Source of the DNA: an uncultured Clostridia bacterium
Lineage (GTDB): Bacteria; Bacillota; Clostridia; Christensenellales; Pumilibacteraceae
Assembly: GCA_947178255.1 (NCBI GenBank)
Contig: CAMWXP010000003.1
Coordinates: 1 to 64,000 of the forward strand
Direction of reading: 5' to 3'
Length of the DNA: 64,000 nt
The notes under the pieces are model-generated. The model did not search any database. It was not told the origin of the DNA and saw only the letters and a program-made list of their open reading frames with translations. Each line of letters starts with the position of its first letter. Position 1 is the stretch's first letter. The position numbers were made by a program, and so were the translations under genes. Below, one piece after another: positions 54,301 to 62,343 of this stretch.

Positions 54301-54376
54301 CCGCCGTAAGCACAACGGCAATCACGGTTATCGCTATTATAACGGCGTCGCGTATTTTTCTGCTGATCTTTTTCAA
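51332..54376 (-). CDS. Hybrid sensor histidine kinase with two receivers
   Basis: 1014 residues: helix at about 10-32, outer sensor domain of Cache type (about 40-312), helix at about 315-346, PAS (about 365-480), HisKA with FLSNMSHDIRTPMNA (His about 508), HATPase with NILSNAVKY and GTGLGMAI, then two receivers with LVVDDEED...IDWKMPQMDG (about 755) and AAEDNEIN...MDIQMPIMDG (about 887). It lacks its own HPt, which is supplied two genes downstream. The start is a TTG at 54376, five bases after GGTGGAG. It is the first gene of the operon. Confidence 0.93.
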   Translation of the reverse strand: MKKISRKIRDAVIIAITVIAVVLTAVLYSVFASKHIYNESINHLSEIYEQVKNGFGQRIELNRKMLKSWQQYIDEIVNDMNGDDKDKSDKRREELENFFASQINEFDFSACYFVGEEVTDDKVPDYAHKVQVKMVTVDEEGNAAIGDEESIRVRRSVEELLTDDTCGVVGFYDDGSEKTMPEFMMFAVKTTPNTIDGFYYNAIAVSFKTGDFSGLLEVSTFGKAGICYVTRPNGLILARSGGKSEIMGNYLDFLKSDECEITHATVEQIERDWGEQKSGSCIITRDGVEYYLTYLPVEFGDWMLLGLSPTDTVNSSMSWFRTVTLIVMISIFAFVAVVITVIIILNNRHRILESKLETESRERLLNVLSLNTNNIFVMFSPDTFEAEYISANTEKVLGLDMQTIRSDVRSILQASVDEHAPFTTEGLKALGNGNAWENDIQLKNAKTGDTYWFRVTLYHSKTERAEKCILVFSDNTKDRELRGSLEEALELAKSANEAKSHFLSNMSHDIRTPMNAIIGYATLLAKDADNEERVREYTHKITYSGQHLLSLINDILDMSKIESGKTSLNIEAFCLPEFVEELYSMIVSQTNAKQQSFDVHTKGTLPEFVLGDKMRLNQILLNILSNAVKYTPTGGKISLRVETLKQQVHNHAHIKFTIEDNGLGMSEEYVKTIFEPFSRETTAVTKNIQGTGLGMAITKNIVDLMGGVISVESAQGKGSKFTVELELAVPDVEQEEEDFWLKHNVTRVLVVDDEEDVCIDIKELMADTGVVVDYKLNGKDAVRAVERAVARRQEYNIVLIDWKMPQMDGVETARRIRNKVGREIPIIVLTSFDFEDVEDEAKEAGIDLFLSKPFFVSNFRRAVAQINANGAEAEIAPVQDEISIDGLKVLAAEDNEINVEILTELLDIEGVTCDVATNGKEVLEKFEASPPGKYDVIFMDIQMPIMDGYEATRLIRACSHERAKTIPIIAMTANAFDDDVKAALESGMNAHLAKPVDMNKLKQLVAKYVLKKDE

Positions 54377-54523
54377 ATTATCTCCACCAATATGATATTT
54401 ACCCCAAACGGCGATAATTCACCGTATAAAGTATACCATAGTAACATTGTAGCATAATTTGTCATTTTAAGCAATAATAACAAAGAAAAAACGCGAAACA
54501 TTTTTGCAATTTTTTTTCACGAA

Positions 54524-54561
54524 AAAATGTCGGCTACGCTCAAATACGTAACCGACATTTT
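54524..54561. terminator. Terminator closing the prophage late operon
   Basis: AAAATGTCGG and CCGACATTTT arms with an inner TACG/CGTA pair, just past the holin gene. The rest of 54377-54569 is AT-rich and gives no gene. Confidence 0.8.
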
Positions 54562-54569
54562 CTCTATTG

Positions 54570-54788
54570 TTATTCTTCGTCCTCAGATTTAGGCTTGCCG
54601 CCGTCCTCGCCGTCTTTTGCTTTTGCGGGCGGCGCGGCTATACCCAGCATTATAAGCGCCGAGCAAACGCCGTTTATCACCGTGCTCGCTACCTCGTCGC
54701 CTATTTCCACGCCGAACGCGCTAAGTATAAGAAACACCGCGCCTATAAGCCCCGCCCAAAAGGAAGTGCTTTTTAACCGTTCTATCAT
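54570..54788 (-). CDS. Phage holin, phi-LC3-like
   Basis: 72 residues with two membrane segments (about 9-27 and 35-52: FWAGLIGAVFLILSAFGVEIG, TVINGVCSALIMLGIA) and a charged tail, the pattern of small Firmicutes phage holins that open the membrane at lysis. The ATG overlaps the previous stop (ATGA). It is the last gene of the operon. Confidence 0.8.
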   Translation of the reverse strand: MIERLKSTSFWAGLIGAVFLILSAFGVEIGDEVASTVINGVCSALIMLGIAAPPAKAKDGEDGGKPKSEDEE

Positions 54789-55684
54789 TTTACCTCTCTC
54801 CCGTACTTGTCGTACAGTCTGTTGTAGTAATAGTTGGAAAGATGTTGGCGGTACATCGAATGGTTGCGTATTTCCAAAAACGCCTGCTGAGGATCGAGCG
54901 AGCCCAAAAAGGCGTCCATACGCTCGAACACCGCCTTGTACACCTCGTCACGGCGTTGATTGGCTGCCCCGTCCAAGCTGTTTTCCTGCTTTTCATGACC
55001 GAGCGCGGCGGTGTACAAATCGCTTTCCGTTTTAAGCCTGTCGTTGTCCAGCGCAGCTTGCTTGCGCTTGATCTCGTTGTTGTATTCTATCACCTCTTGC
55101 AGCTTTTGCTCGCGTTCGGCTTTGAGCTCGTTTAGCCGTTTGTTCAGCTTGGCGGCATAGGTAAGATTAAAGTCGTTGAGCGCCGTTTGCAGCTTTTTGT
55201 CCACAGCGGCAATGTCCGATTCCAGCTTGGATATATTGTTTGCATACTCCCGCGCAACAGCCGCAGTCTGACCCAAATACTCGCGCTCCAACGCCCCGCG
55301 CTCCACAGCCGCTACCGACGACCGCGCCAGTCCGCGCTTAACGACGTCGTTGTCTATGGCGCGCGCCGCCGCTTCGTACCTACGTTCAAGCTCGGCCTCC
55401 GCAGTGGTTTTGGCGCCCTCGTACGCGTCGCGCTTTTGGTTAAGCTCGGTTTTTTCCGCCTCGCTGCTACTGCGAATGCTTTTCTCGCCCTCGGCGCGGT
55501 AGGAAGCAAGCTCGCTTTCCGCAGACTTTTTTAGCGCGCCGTCGTCGGGCGGGTCGTACGTTTTTTCCTGCAAAGTCACCTTTGGCAAGCTCGGCTTGAC
55601 CGCGGCGGAATAATTGGTTTCCAGCCGCGATATCTCGTCTTCCAGCTCGTCGCGCGACTCATTGATTTTAACATTGTTTGCCAT
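54785..55684 (-). CDS. Phage coiled-coil virion protein
   Basis: 299 residues, mainly long charged helix (about 45-240, rich in Glu, Lys, Ala, Arg), with a short aromatic C-terminal part HLSNYYYNRLYDKYGREVK. Position after the tail genes suggests an internal or ejection protein that leaves the capsid with the DNA, by analogy with P22-type phages; this is inference. The start overlaps the stop of the small gene before it (TAATG). Confidence 0.7.
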   Translation of the reverse strand: MANNVKINESRDELEDEISRLETNYSAAVKPSLPKVTLQEKTYDPPDDGALKKSAESELASYRAEGEKSIRSSSEAEKTELNQKRDAYEGAKTTAEAELERRYEAAARAIDNDVVKRGLARSSVAAVERGALEREYLGQTAAVAREYANNISKLESDIAAVDKKLQTALNDFNLTYAAKLNKRLNELKAEREQKLQEVIEYNNEIKRKQAALDNDRLKTESDLYTAALGHEKQENSLDGAANQRRDEVYKAVFERMDAFLGSLDPQQAFLEIRNHSMYRQHLSNYYYNRLYDKYGREVK

Positions 55685-55839
55685 TACTTTTCATACCTCG
55701 ATTTAAGTAGATTGTAGCGGTACTGCGCATATGCGCGCATAACGCCGCGACACGTGTCCGTACCTCCGTACTTTGCAAGCGGCGACAGCGGTTTGTGCGA
55801 CGACGCGGGACGCTTTACGCCGACGCCTGTACGCCGCAC
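55684..55839 (-). CDS. Small overlapping phage gene, 51 residues
   Basis: A GTG start at 55839 lies six bases after GGAGG; the frame runs 51 codons and ends TAATG at the next gene. It overlaps the end of the BhlA-like gene by 25 bases. The product is basic and Tyr-rich (SPLAKYGGTDTCRGVMRAYA, QYRYNLLKSRYEK). Both the strong ribosome site and the stop-start coupling support it. Its C-terminal YRYNLLKSRYEK resembles the end of the next protein (YYYNRLYDKYGREVK). Confidence 0.65.
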   Translation of the reverse strand: MRRTGVGVKRPASSHKPLSPLAKYGGTDTCRGVMRAYAQYRYNLLKSRYEK

Positions 55840-56129
55840 TGTCCGCCTCCGCAATGCTTTTTTGCACCGCTTTCCGCGGCGCGTTTTTTGCGCTCGCCGC
55901 CCATAAGCAGAAGCTTTACGTCCGTTTTTATTTCGCCCACGTCGGCCTTGATTTCCTCGGTGGAGGCTTTTACGTCCTCCACCGCACCCAGCCGCTCGTT
56001 AAGCGCATGTATAATTTTTTCGTAATTGTCCTCGCGGTTACGGCTGTCGCGCAGCTCGTACACGAGCAGCCCGCAAAACAGCACCGCAAATATGCCGTTG
56101 GCAACTACAAGCGATATAATTTCCTCCAT
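55815..56129 (-). CDS. BhlA/UviB-like holin
   Basis: 104 residues: one membrane helix at about 4-23 (ISLVVANGIFAVLFCGLLVY), then a charged helix YELRDSRNREDNYEKIIHAL and a coiled coil, which is the BhlA/UviB plan. The end is basic and Cys/Gly-rich. The ATG at 56129 follows GGGGGAG by 12 bases. A second holin type in one operon could be a pinholin or antiholin. Confidence 0.8.
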   Translation of the reverse strand: MEEIISLVVANGIFAVLFCGLLVYELRDSRNREDNYEKIIHALNERLGAVEDVKASTEEIKADVGEIKTDVKLLLMGGERKKRAAESGAKKHCGGGQCGVQASA

Positions 56130-56182
56130 GCTTGCGCATTTCTCCCCCTTTATATATTTAATCCGCAAATGCGGGTGCGCGG

Positions 56183-56560
56183 TTACAATTTGACGTATAT
56201 GGTGTCCAAGGCGAATACAAACGCGCGCACCGTCGTAGAAGCGGTGGTCGTCAGCTCGCCACGCCCCTCCGGCAGCCTTACAAGTATAGGCGAATACCCG
56301 CTGCTGATAGCCTTTCGGCAAAAGTATACTTTTTGCTTTACGTTTTCGTTGAACGAAATCATTACGCACCGTGTGCCGTCAGACTCCAATTCGCCGAACG
56401 TTATGCCGCTGCTAATCGCCGTACCTACCATAAACATACCCTGCGAGCGCTGTGCAATCTTGTCCAGCTTTTCCGCTTGCTCGCTAAGCTTGTTGCTCAG
56501 CACACGTATAGCCGCAGCGTTGTCCTCCGTCGCGGTGAGCGCGGCTTCTATTTTGTCCAT
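56183..56560 (-). CDS. Small phage tail protein, possible plug or needle
   Basis: 125 residues: a heptad-rich helix (about 1-40, AAIRVLSNKLSEQAEKLDKI) followed by a beta-rich part. A trimeric coiled coil with a beta tip at this position would fit a tail needle, but there is no direct sequence match. GGAGG is five bases before the ATG. Confidence 0.6.
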   Translation of the reverse strand: MDKIEAALTATEDNAAAIRVLSNKLSEQAEKLDKIAQRSQGMFMVGTAISSGITFGELESDGTRCVMISFNENVKQKVYFCRKAISSGYSPILVRLPEGRGELTTTASTTVRAFVFALDTIYVKL

Positions 56561-56569
56561 ACTATCCTC

Positions 56570-57982
56570 CTAATACATGTTGTACTTGACGCACAGCGGA
56601 GTGGCGTTCACCTTTGCGCCAACGGTAGACAGCGAAAAAGCGAATTTGCGCCCGCTTACGTTTAGCTTGACTGCGCACTCATCGGCGCTTGCAACATTCA
56701 AGCTGTACCACACTCCGTCGGCGCACACGCCCAAAACAACGTCGTCGTCTCCGCCGTCGTTGCAGAAAAGTATTTCTGTTACGTACTTTATCTTATCGGG
56801 CGCGGACATGTCGGTCACACCACTCTCCCAGTACGACGGCAGCGGTTGTCCAAACCACGAAGCGCCGCGCTCGACAACGCCGCTCTTGCCGCTTTCACAG
56901 CACATAAGATAGTCCTCGCCGTTGTACGAACACGTGTTCATAAAGCTGATATCCAGCCCGCGCGATATCGAGTATTCGCCGCTTTGCGGGTCGTACACTA
57001 TAAGCGCGTTGGTTTTGTGCGCGGCGGACGATTCGCATCCTACGGTCTTGCCGTCGGCAAAATCCATCTTACAAGCCAGGTAGTATTTGCCGTCATAGTA
57101 CGCACAAGCGCAGTTGTTGTCGGGCAGTATGGACGGCGTTATATCGGTAAGCGTGCGCACGCAGTTGTAGCCGTCAAACATGTACAGCCCGTCGGAAGCG
57201 AGAAACATTATGCAATTTCCGCACGTGGTTATGCTGGACGGGAATATCCGCCCCGCAGTGACGAACATGTTTACCACCGAAAACTCGCTTTGGTCGCCAT
57301 ACGCCGTTACGCGGCTTATGCCATGGTCGCGGAATATGTACAAATAGTTGCCAAACGACACGACCTTGTTAAGATACCCGCGCTCGTCCAAAAGCTCTAT
57401 AAACCCGCCGCCGTCCTCGCTTATATCCCACTGCGTGGGGTCGAGGTTTTTGGAAAAGTAAACCTTGGTTCTTTCGTCGCGGCTGGTCACAAACAAGCGC
57501 TCGTAATGCACAGCCATAGACGATATACCCGGGCTGTTGTCGTATTCGGTAAGCGCAGTACCGTCCCAAGTGATAAGCTTACGCCCCTCGCACGACAGTA
57601 GCAAAACGTCCTTGGAATTTACGCGGTAGTTGATTATGTCGAGCGGGGCAAACGGCAAGCCGGAAACATAGATTTCCTTGTGCTTAAACGCGTCGAACCA
57701 CGCGAGCAAGCCGTTAGAATACTGGTAAATATATTGGTCGGCGTAGGCGTTATGCTCCTCCGAATACAGCCTGTATATCCAGTACCGCTGCGCAAGCTTG
57801 GGCACGCAATCATGCTGACGTACGCCGTATCCCTTGCGCAACACCCCCGACGAAAAATCGAGGTTGTAAAATGTTTTTGCAGTCGAAAACGGAAGTAAGC
57901 TGCTGTCGTGCTTAAAGTCGGCGGACGTGTATCTCGTCATTTGCTTTTTGTACCGCTTTATGCGCGGCAATTTAAGTTTCAC
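56570..57982 (-). CDS. Phage beta-propeller tail protein (P22 gp10-like)
   Basis: 470 residues with regularly repeated beta blades: SSMAVHYERLFVTSRDERTK, then VYFSKNLDPTQWDISEDGG, the phrase 'SKNLDPTQW' being typical of propeller-type tail hub proteins in short-tailed phages, then YLYIFRDHGISRVTAYG and CIMFLASDGLYMFDGY. It would close the head-tail channel. The start is a GTG at 57982, three bases after GAGGTGG. Confidence 0.78.
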   Translation of the reverse strand: MKLKLPRIKRYKKQMTRYTSADFKHDSSLLPFSTAKTFYNLDFSSGVLRKGYGVRQHDCVPKLAQRYWIYRLYSEEHNAYADQYIYQYSNGLLAWFDAFKHKEIYVSGLPFAPLDIINYRVNSKDVLLLSCEGRKLITWDGTALTEYDNSPGISSMAVHYERLFVTSRDERTKVYFSKNLDPTQWDISEDGGGFIELLDERGYLNKVVSFGNYLYIFRDHGISRVTAYGDQSEFSVVNMFVTAGRIFPSSITTCGNCIMFLASDGLYMFDGYNCVRTLTDITPSILPDNNCACAYYDGKYYLACKMDFADGKTVGCESSAAHKTNALIVYDPQSGEYSISRGLDISFMNTCSYNGEDYLMCCESGKSGVVERGASWFGQPLPSYWESGVTDMSAPDKIKYVTEILFCNDGGDDDVVLGVCADGVWYSLNVASADECAVKLNVSGRKFAFSLSTVGAKVNATPLCVKYNMY

Positions 57983-57995
57983 TATCCACCTCGTC

Positions 57996-58391
57996 CTATA
58001 TGAATGCGCGCCGCGGCAATTTAGCCCGACGCTTCAGCCGCAACGCTTCGGCGGCGCTTTCGTACCTTTCCCCGAAAATATCCGCCTCGTCAAGCCGCCC
58101 GCACAAAATGCAGTAGTTGCGCGCCACAAGATTGGCAAGCATATCCATGCCTACGCAATTCGGCATAGCAAGCTCATCGTAAGCCTCCCATACGCTTCCG
58201 TCATCGGCAGCTTCCGTCGTTTTTTCGGCCAAAGGAAAATCGCGTGCAATTTCCGCCACCGAGCTGTTAACCGCACTTTGCAGCTTTTGCACGTTTGGGT
58301 CTTGCGCGTCAAGCTCGTCCGTCACCGCGTCGATAAGCAGCTTGTCCTGCACCATTACCGCGGCGCTCATAGCCAATTGATATCCGTCCAT
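57996..58391 (-). CDS. Phage head completion/head-tail connector protein
   Basis: 131 residues, mostly helical: ending of one helix DPNVQKLQSAVNSSVAEIARD, an acidic linker and a helix with LANLVARNYCILCGRLDEAD. Size and place between coat and propeller suit a gp4/gp6-type connector. GGAGG precedes the ATG by five or six bases. Confidence 0.65.
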   Translation of the reverse strand: MDGYQLAMSAAVMVQDKLLIDAVTDELDAQDPNVQKLQSAVNSSVAEIARDFPLAEKTTEAADDGSVWEAYDELAMPNCVGMDMLANLVARNYCILCGRLDEADIFGERYESAAEALRLKRRAKLPRRAFI

Positions 58392-58461
58392 ATTATCCTC
58401 CTTTCGGTATTAGTAAAGTGATACAGCGAGCAACGCATTTCCGCGCTGCCCGCTGCTCGCT

Positions 58462-58770
58462 CTACCTCACCGTAGACAGCGCCTTGTTCACGGTCGTCCT
58501 TAGGCGCTCCGCTTCCAGCCGTGCGTTTTCGCGTTCCATGCGCTCCACTATCTCGCGCGCACGCTCGGCGCGCGTGTACAGCACTGTCCGCACGGTACGC
58601 TCATCCAAGCGGTCGTACGGCAAAACCAAGCACAGCGTCGGGGTGTCTTTTTTGTTATGCACCTCAAACTTTCCGGTCTTGTAGTTTAGGAACACGAAAT
58701 ACCCGTCGTCTATGCTTTTCAGCCTGCGGCACACCCCAAACAAGTCGTCGTCTATAACACGTCCTATCAA
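58462..58770 (-). CDS. Small phage protein after the coat gene
   Basis: 102 residues from a TTG at 58770 that overlaps the coat stop (TTGA). The first half is beta-like (DDGYFVFLNYKTGKFEVHNK, LCLVLPYDRL), the second a charged helix (RAREIVERMERENARLEAER). An AAAGG lies 12 bases upstream. No family recognised; the short 58392-58461 gap holds nothing else. Confidence 0.65.
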   Translation of the reverse strand: MIGRVIDDDLFGVCRRLKSIDDGYFVFLNYKTGKFEVHNKKDTPTLCLVLPYDRLDERTVRTVLYTRAERAREIVERMERENARLEAERLRTTVNKALSTVR

Positions 58771-59924
58771 CTGCGCGTAATACCTTTGAGCACAGCCTGA
58801 CCGTTGGGCTTTTGGCAAATGAGATCGCAGTATTTGACAAGGGTCGCCGTGTAGGTCGGCTTGCCTTGGTTTTGGCGAAGTATCTTGCCGTTTTCCGTTT
58901 CGAGGAAGCGCCAGTCGCAAAGCTGATGCAGCTTGAACGCTTTGGAGTTCAAAAGGTACATGCTGCCCTCGGGCACGAATCTGTCGTACACGAACGGTAT
59001 GCCGTTGTACGACAAAGTCTTGAATCCGCCGTCCAGCTCCATCACGTCGATATTGCGCTTGTATGACGACATATAGTCGATGTACGAATACTTTGCGTCC
59101 TGCGAGCAAGCGATAAAGTCGACGGTAGAGCCCGCCTCGTTTTCCAACGCGTCGATAGCTTCCTGAATGACTATTTCGTCAATCGCACCGCCCACGTTTT
59201 TGCTGTACGGGTTGAGGAAGGGATGAGCGCTCTTTTGCACGCCGTAAATACTGTCACCGTTAAACAACGCGCCTATACCGGTGATTTCCTTGTCCTTGGA
59301 ACCCTGCACGTACATTTTGTCGCCGTCGGCGATAGATATGCTGCCGTCCAATGTCACCTTTTTGTTAGCGCGGTCGACGTACTTTATGCGCGCCGTGCCC
59401 TTTTTGCTTCCGGCGGAAGAATACACGTCCACCACCAAGCCCTCTATAAGATTGCGCACCGTGTCGCAAGTGGTCGTGGTGGTGCTGCCTTCCGTCTTTA
59501 CCGAGAAGGTTGCCAAAAGTCCGCTGCCGTCGCCGTAAAGCATTCTGCCGAGGTTGAACTTGGACGCCGTAAGCAGCCCTTCGAGCTCGGCGTTGAGTAG
59601 ATCGGTAAACGCGCCGCTGCCGTCCTTGGACGCGCGTATCGCTTTGTCCGATATCTCGATTTGACCGTAAAGGTTTTTGAGCGTGGTGACGAACTGCAAA
59701 TAGTTGTTGCCGTACGCCGCCGGAAGATCGCCGTCCTCGTCGCCCGCGCCCACGCCGCCGTTTATGCCGAAGCGTGCCGCAGTGCGTATCTCCTTACCCC
59801 ACACGTCGGCGGTGGTCTGTTCTATCTTGGACAGCAACGGATTGACCCTCGTATTGAGCAAATCTGTCATCGTGCCGAGGTAGACTGTCTTTAACGCGTT
59901 TTCCGCGTTTTGTAATGTTACCAT
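58767..59924 (-). CDS. Phage major capsid protein
   Basis: 385 residues, with a helical N-terminal arm (MVTLQNAENALKTVYLGTMT), an insertion domain of beta segments (about 150-230: KKGTARIKYVDRANKKVTLD) and the HK97-type core with VDFIACSQDAKYSYIDYM and GGFKTLSYNGIPFVYD. Many Clostridia prophages carry this type after a scaffold gene. No protease is encoded nearby. GGAG is before the ATG. Confidence 0.85.
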   Translation of the reverse strand: MVTLQNAENALKTVYLGTMTDLLNTRVNPLLSKIEQTTADVWGKEIRTAARFGINGGVGAGDEDGDLPAAYGNNYLQFVTTLKNLYGQIEISDKAIRASKDGSGAFTDLLNAELEGLLTASKFNLGRMLYGDGSGLLATFSVKTEGSTTTTTCDTVRNLIEGLVVDVYSSAGSKKGTARIKYVDRANKKVTLDGSISIADGDKMYVQGSKDKEITGIGALFNGDSIYGVQKSAHPFLNPYSKNVGGAIDEIVIQEAIDALENEAGSTVDFIACSQDAKYSYIDYMSSYKRNIDVMELDGGFKTLSYNGIPFVYDRFVPEGSMYLLNSKAFKLHQLCDWRFLETENGKILRQNQGKPTYTATLVKYCDLICQKPNGQAVLKGITRS

Positions 59925-59945
59925 GTTTTTTCTCCTTATTCTTTT

Positions 59946-60497
59946 TTAGTTGCCCGAAAGTAATGCGTCGGCTAAGCGCTTTGCTTCTTGTAGTGTTGTC
60001 GGCCTTTTGGACGGCACTATCACCGCACAGCCGCTCGGCGCCGACGCGGGCTGCGGCCGTATAAGCCGCTGTTTGTAGCTTGCAATACACGCGCTCATAA
60101 CCTCGGGAATGGCGCTAAGCGCTTCCGCATATTCACACGCGTTTTGCAATATTTCATTCAGCACGTCGTCTGCCGTTATGACGGGCGTAGGCGCGGCAAT
60201 AACCGCAGCAGCGCATGTATCGCCCTTTTCAGCCTCGTGTACGGGCTGAGCATTATCGGGTTGCTGCGCTTGCTGTTCTGCGTTCTCTCCCTCCTCGTCC
60301 GCCGTTTGCTCGTCTATTTGCTCTTGCGCTTGCGCGCGGAAACTGTCCAGCTCTGTTTGTAACTGCTTAATCAGTTGACAGCGCTTTGTGAACTCGCTTT
60401 CCAGCGCGTTGTAAGCGGCGAGCAAATCGTCCGCCGTGTTGAACTTGCCTATTTTGGAAGCCGTTTTTTCGGCTTGCTCAACAATTTGATTTGTCAT
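59946..60497 (-). CDS. Phage scaffolding protein
   Basis: 183 residues: helix (LLAAYNALESEFTKRCQLIK), a very acidic Gln-rich stretch (about 55-95), then helices and a Lys/Arg C-terminal end. This is the usual scaffold build and it sits between portal and coat. GGAGAAGG precedes the ATG. Confidence 0.8.
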   Translation of the reverse strand: MTNQIVEQAEKTASKIGKFNTADDLLAAYNALESEFTKRCQLIKQLQTELDSFRAQAQEQIDEQTADEEGENAEQQAQQPDNAQPVHEAEKGDTCAAAVIAAPTPVITADDVLNEILQNACEYAEALSAIPEVMSACIASYKQRLIRPQPASAPSGCAVIVPSKRPTTLQEAKRLADALLSGN

Positions 60498-60510
60498 ACC
60501 TTCTCCTTAA

Positions 60511-60541
60511 ATTCTTAATTCATAATTCTGAATTCTGAATT
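60511..60541. repeat. ATTCTGAATT repeat at the end of the portal gene
   Basis: Three AATTC(T/A)-type words overlap the stop codon; the last portal residues QNSEL are encoded by the repeat. Confidence 0.65.
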
Positions 60542-62343
60542 GCACCAAGCGCAGCTTGGTGCTCACGTATATGTTCTTTAAGCTTGTCCGCTTTTTTGCC
60601 GCCGTCGCACTCCGTTAGCAAATACTTTATGTGCACGTCGCAGTGCAGCTTGTGGTCGTCAAACTCGTTAATCTCGTACCTGCCGCTTTCGTTTTCCTTT
60701 TCGGCGCGCGATACGTGCGTGCCCGTCATGTCGAGCGCACTATCCCATCCGCCGTAGCCGAGCGCGTCCAAAAACCTGTGCTTGGCCGACTCCGACATCT
60801 TGCCGTCCTCGTCGAACAGCAAGCCCATTTTGTACAGCTCTATCATCATGTTTTGGCGCATTGCCGGCGTGGATAAAAGCTCGTTGTCGGTTGCGAAAAC
60901 AACGTCGTCGCTAGATATGTCGGATGCCGACCACTTTATGAGTTCGACCTCGCCGCTTGCGCCCACAATGCGCGACAGCCGCGAATCGGCGCCGAACTGC
61001 TTGTACAGGCGGAGTATGTGCCGCGCAATATCGCGCGCCGCCAGCCGCACGTACTCGGCGGAAAGCGACAGGCGCGTGTCGTCCTGCTCGATGAGTAGCT
61101 GCAATGCAGCGCCGCTCATATTGGTGGGCAGCGCCTCGTTGGAACGCATAACCTCGCTTACGCCGCTCACCTGCGTGAACTCCGAAAGCAGGCGCAGCTC
61201 CTCGTTGTCGAAGCTACTCGGCACCGAGCCCGCGTCCACCATGCGCGGCGGGGTCGCACCCATGCGGTACACCAAAATCTTACCCGGGGATATTCCTTCC
61301 TGTTCGAGGTTGTCTATATCAACCGAGCCGTCCTCCACCGCCATAACGCCCATTGCAAGGCGGTTTATAAATTCGTGCTTGCGGTTTTTGACGGCGTTGT
61401 ACGCGCGCTGGACGGGTATTGTCCGCTCGACGATAGACCCGCCGAAAAAGCACCCCGCGTTTACCAGCGACACCTGCTTGATTATGGGAATACCGCGCGC
61501 GCCGTCGACCCCGTTTACGTACGGAAGCGAGCCGTAGTGAAGCAGCACACCGTTTGCGACAACCGCGTATTCGCCGTCCGGCTTGTCCGCGCTCGGCACG
61601 GTATAACGCTCTATCAAAACGGCGCTACGCTCGGCACTTCGCACGGACAACTTGTTAAGCGTGCTGTCCGCCGTAAGCCCGCCGCCCACCGCCACAGCCG
61701 ACATCGCTATTATATCGTTATCCTCGGGTTCGACGGTCTTGCCATATATCCTTTTTATTTCGTCCACGTCCACCGACCGAGCACGGATTATCGAGCGGCA
61801 ATCGGACACGTTTTGCGCAAAAAGACTGTCGGGGTAAATCTCGAACGGCGAAACCACGTCGGCAACAATATCGCCCTCGTACACGCCGTCGCCTATTTTA
61901 AGCCCGCCGTTTTCGTTCCAGCCGACGTAATAAAACGCCGTGCCGCAAATTTCCGACCACATAGTGCCCTCGGTGAGCAGCCCGTCCATGTCCAGCTTGT
62001 CGCACGCGGCGTTAAGTATTTTGGTCGAGCTTTTGGCCGTCTTTATATCGTCGTCGTCCGACGAAAACGGCCGCACCGTAAGCGACGGGCGCACGGTGTT
62101 CAGCTTGGCTTGGCGGGTTTCCACAAGCGACGAAATGTGATTGAACACCTCGCGCTCCTGCCAGTAATACTCACGCTCGACGTCGGCAATGTCGCCGGTT
62201 GGCAGCGCCGTGCAATACTGGTTGCCCATGTAAAAATTCAGATTGAGCCGCCACTGCGTTTCGTAAGGGCGCCGCGCCTCCGCTCTATCGCGGTAGTCGC
62301 GCGTAACGTCCTCTATAATGTCCTCTCGGAATTCACGTTTCAT
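60520..62343 (-). CDS. Phage portal protein
   Basis: 607 residues. The N-terminal RRPYETQWRLNLNFYMGNQYCTAL and later FNHISSLVETRQAKLNTVRP are the P22/SPP1-type portal pattern; a long C-terminal helix part follows. Twelve copies form the DNA channel at one capsid vertex. The ATG overlaps the stop of the small gene before it (ATGA). The C-terminal QNSEL derives from a dispersed repeat. Confidence 0.88.
   Translation of the reverse strand: MKREFREDIIEDVTRDYRDRAEARRPYETQWRLNLNFYMGNQYCTALPTGDIADVEREYYWQEREVFNHISSLVETRQAKLNTVRPSLTVRPFSSDDDDIKTAKSSTKILNAACDKLDMDGLLTEGTMWSEICGTAFYYVGWNENGGLKIGDGVYEGDIVADVVSPFEIYPDSLFAQNVSDCRSIIRARSVDVDEIKRIYGKTVEPEDNDIIAMSAVAVGGGLTADSTLNKLSVRSAERSAVLIERYTVPSADKPDGEYAVVANGVLLHYGSLPYVNGVDGARGIPIIKQVSLVNAGCFFGGSIVERTIPVQRAYNAVKNRKHEFINRLAMGVMAVEDGSVDIDNLEQEGISPGKILVYRMGATPPRMVDAGSVPSSFDNEELRLLSEFTQVSGVSEVMRSNEALPTNMSGAALQLLIEQDDTRLSLSAEYVRLAARDIARHILRLYKQFGADSRLSRIVGASGEVELIKWSASDISSDDVVFATDNELLSTPAMRQNMMIELYKMGLLFDEDGKMSESAKHRFLDALGYGGWDSALDMTGTHVSRAEKENESGRYEINEFDDHKLHCDVHIKYLLTECDGGKKADKLKEHIREHQAALGAIQNSEL

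Noticed and set aside
58771-59109. Upstream extension of the 102-residue phage gene
   Set aside because: It would run through the coat gene in another frame with shadow-like composition; the TTG at the coat stop is sufficient.
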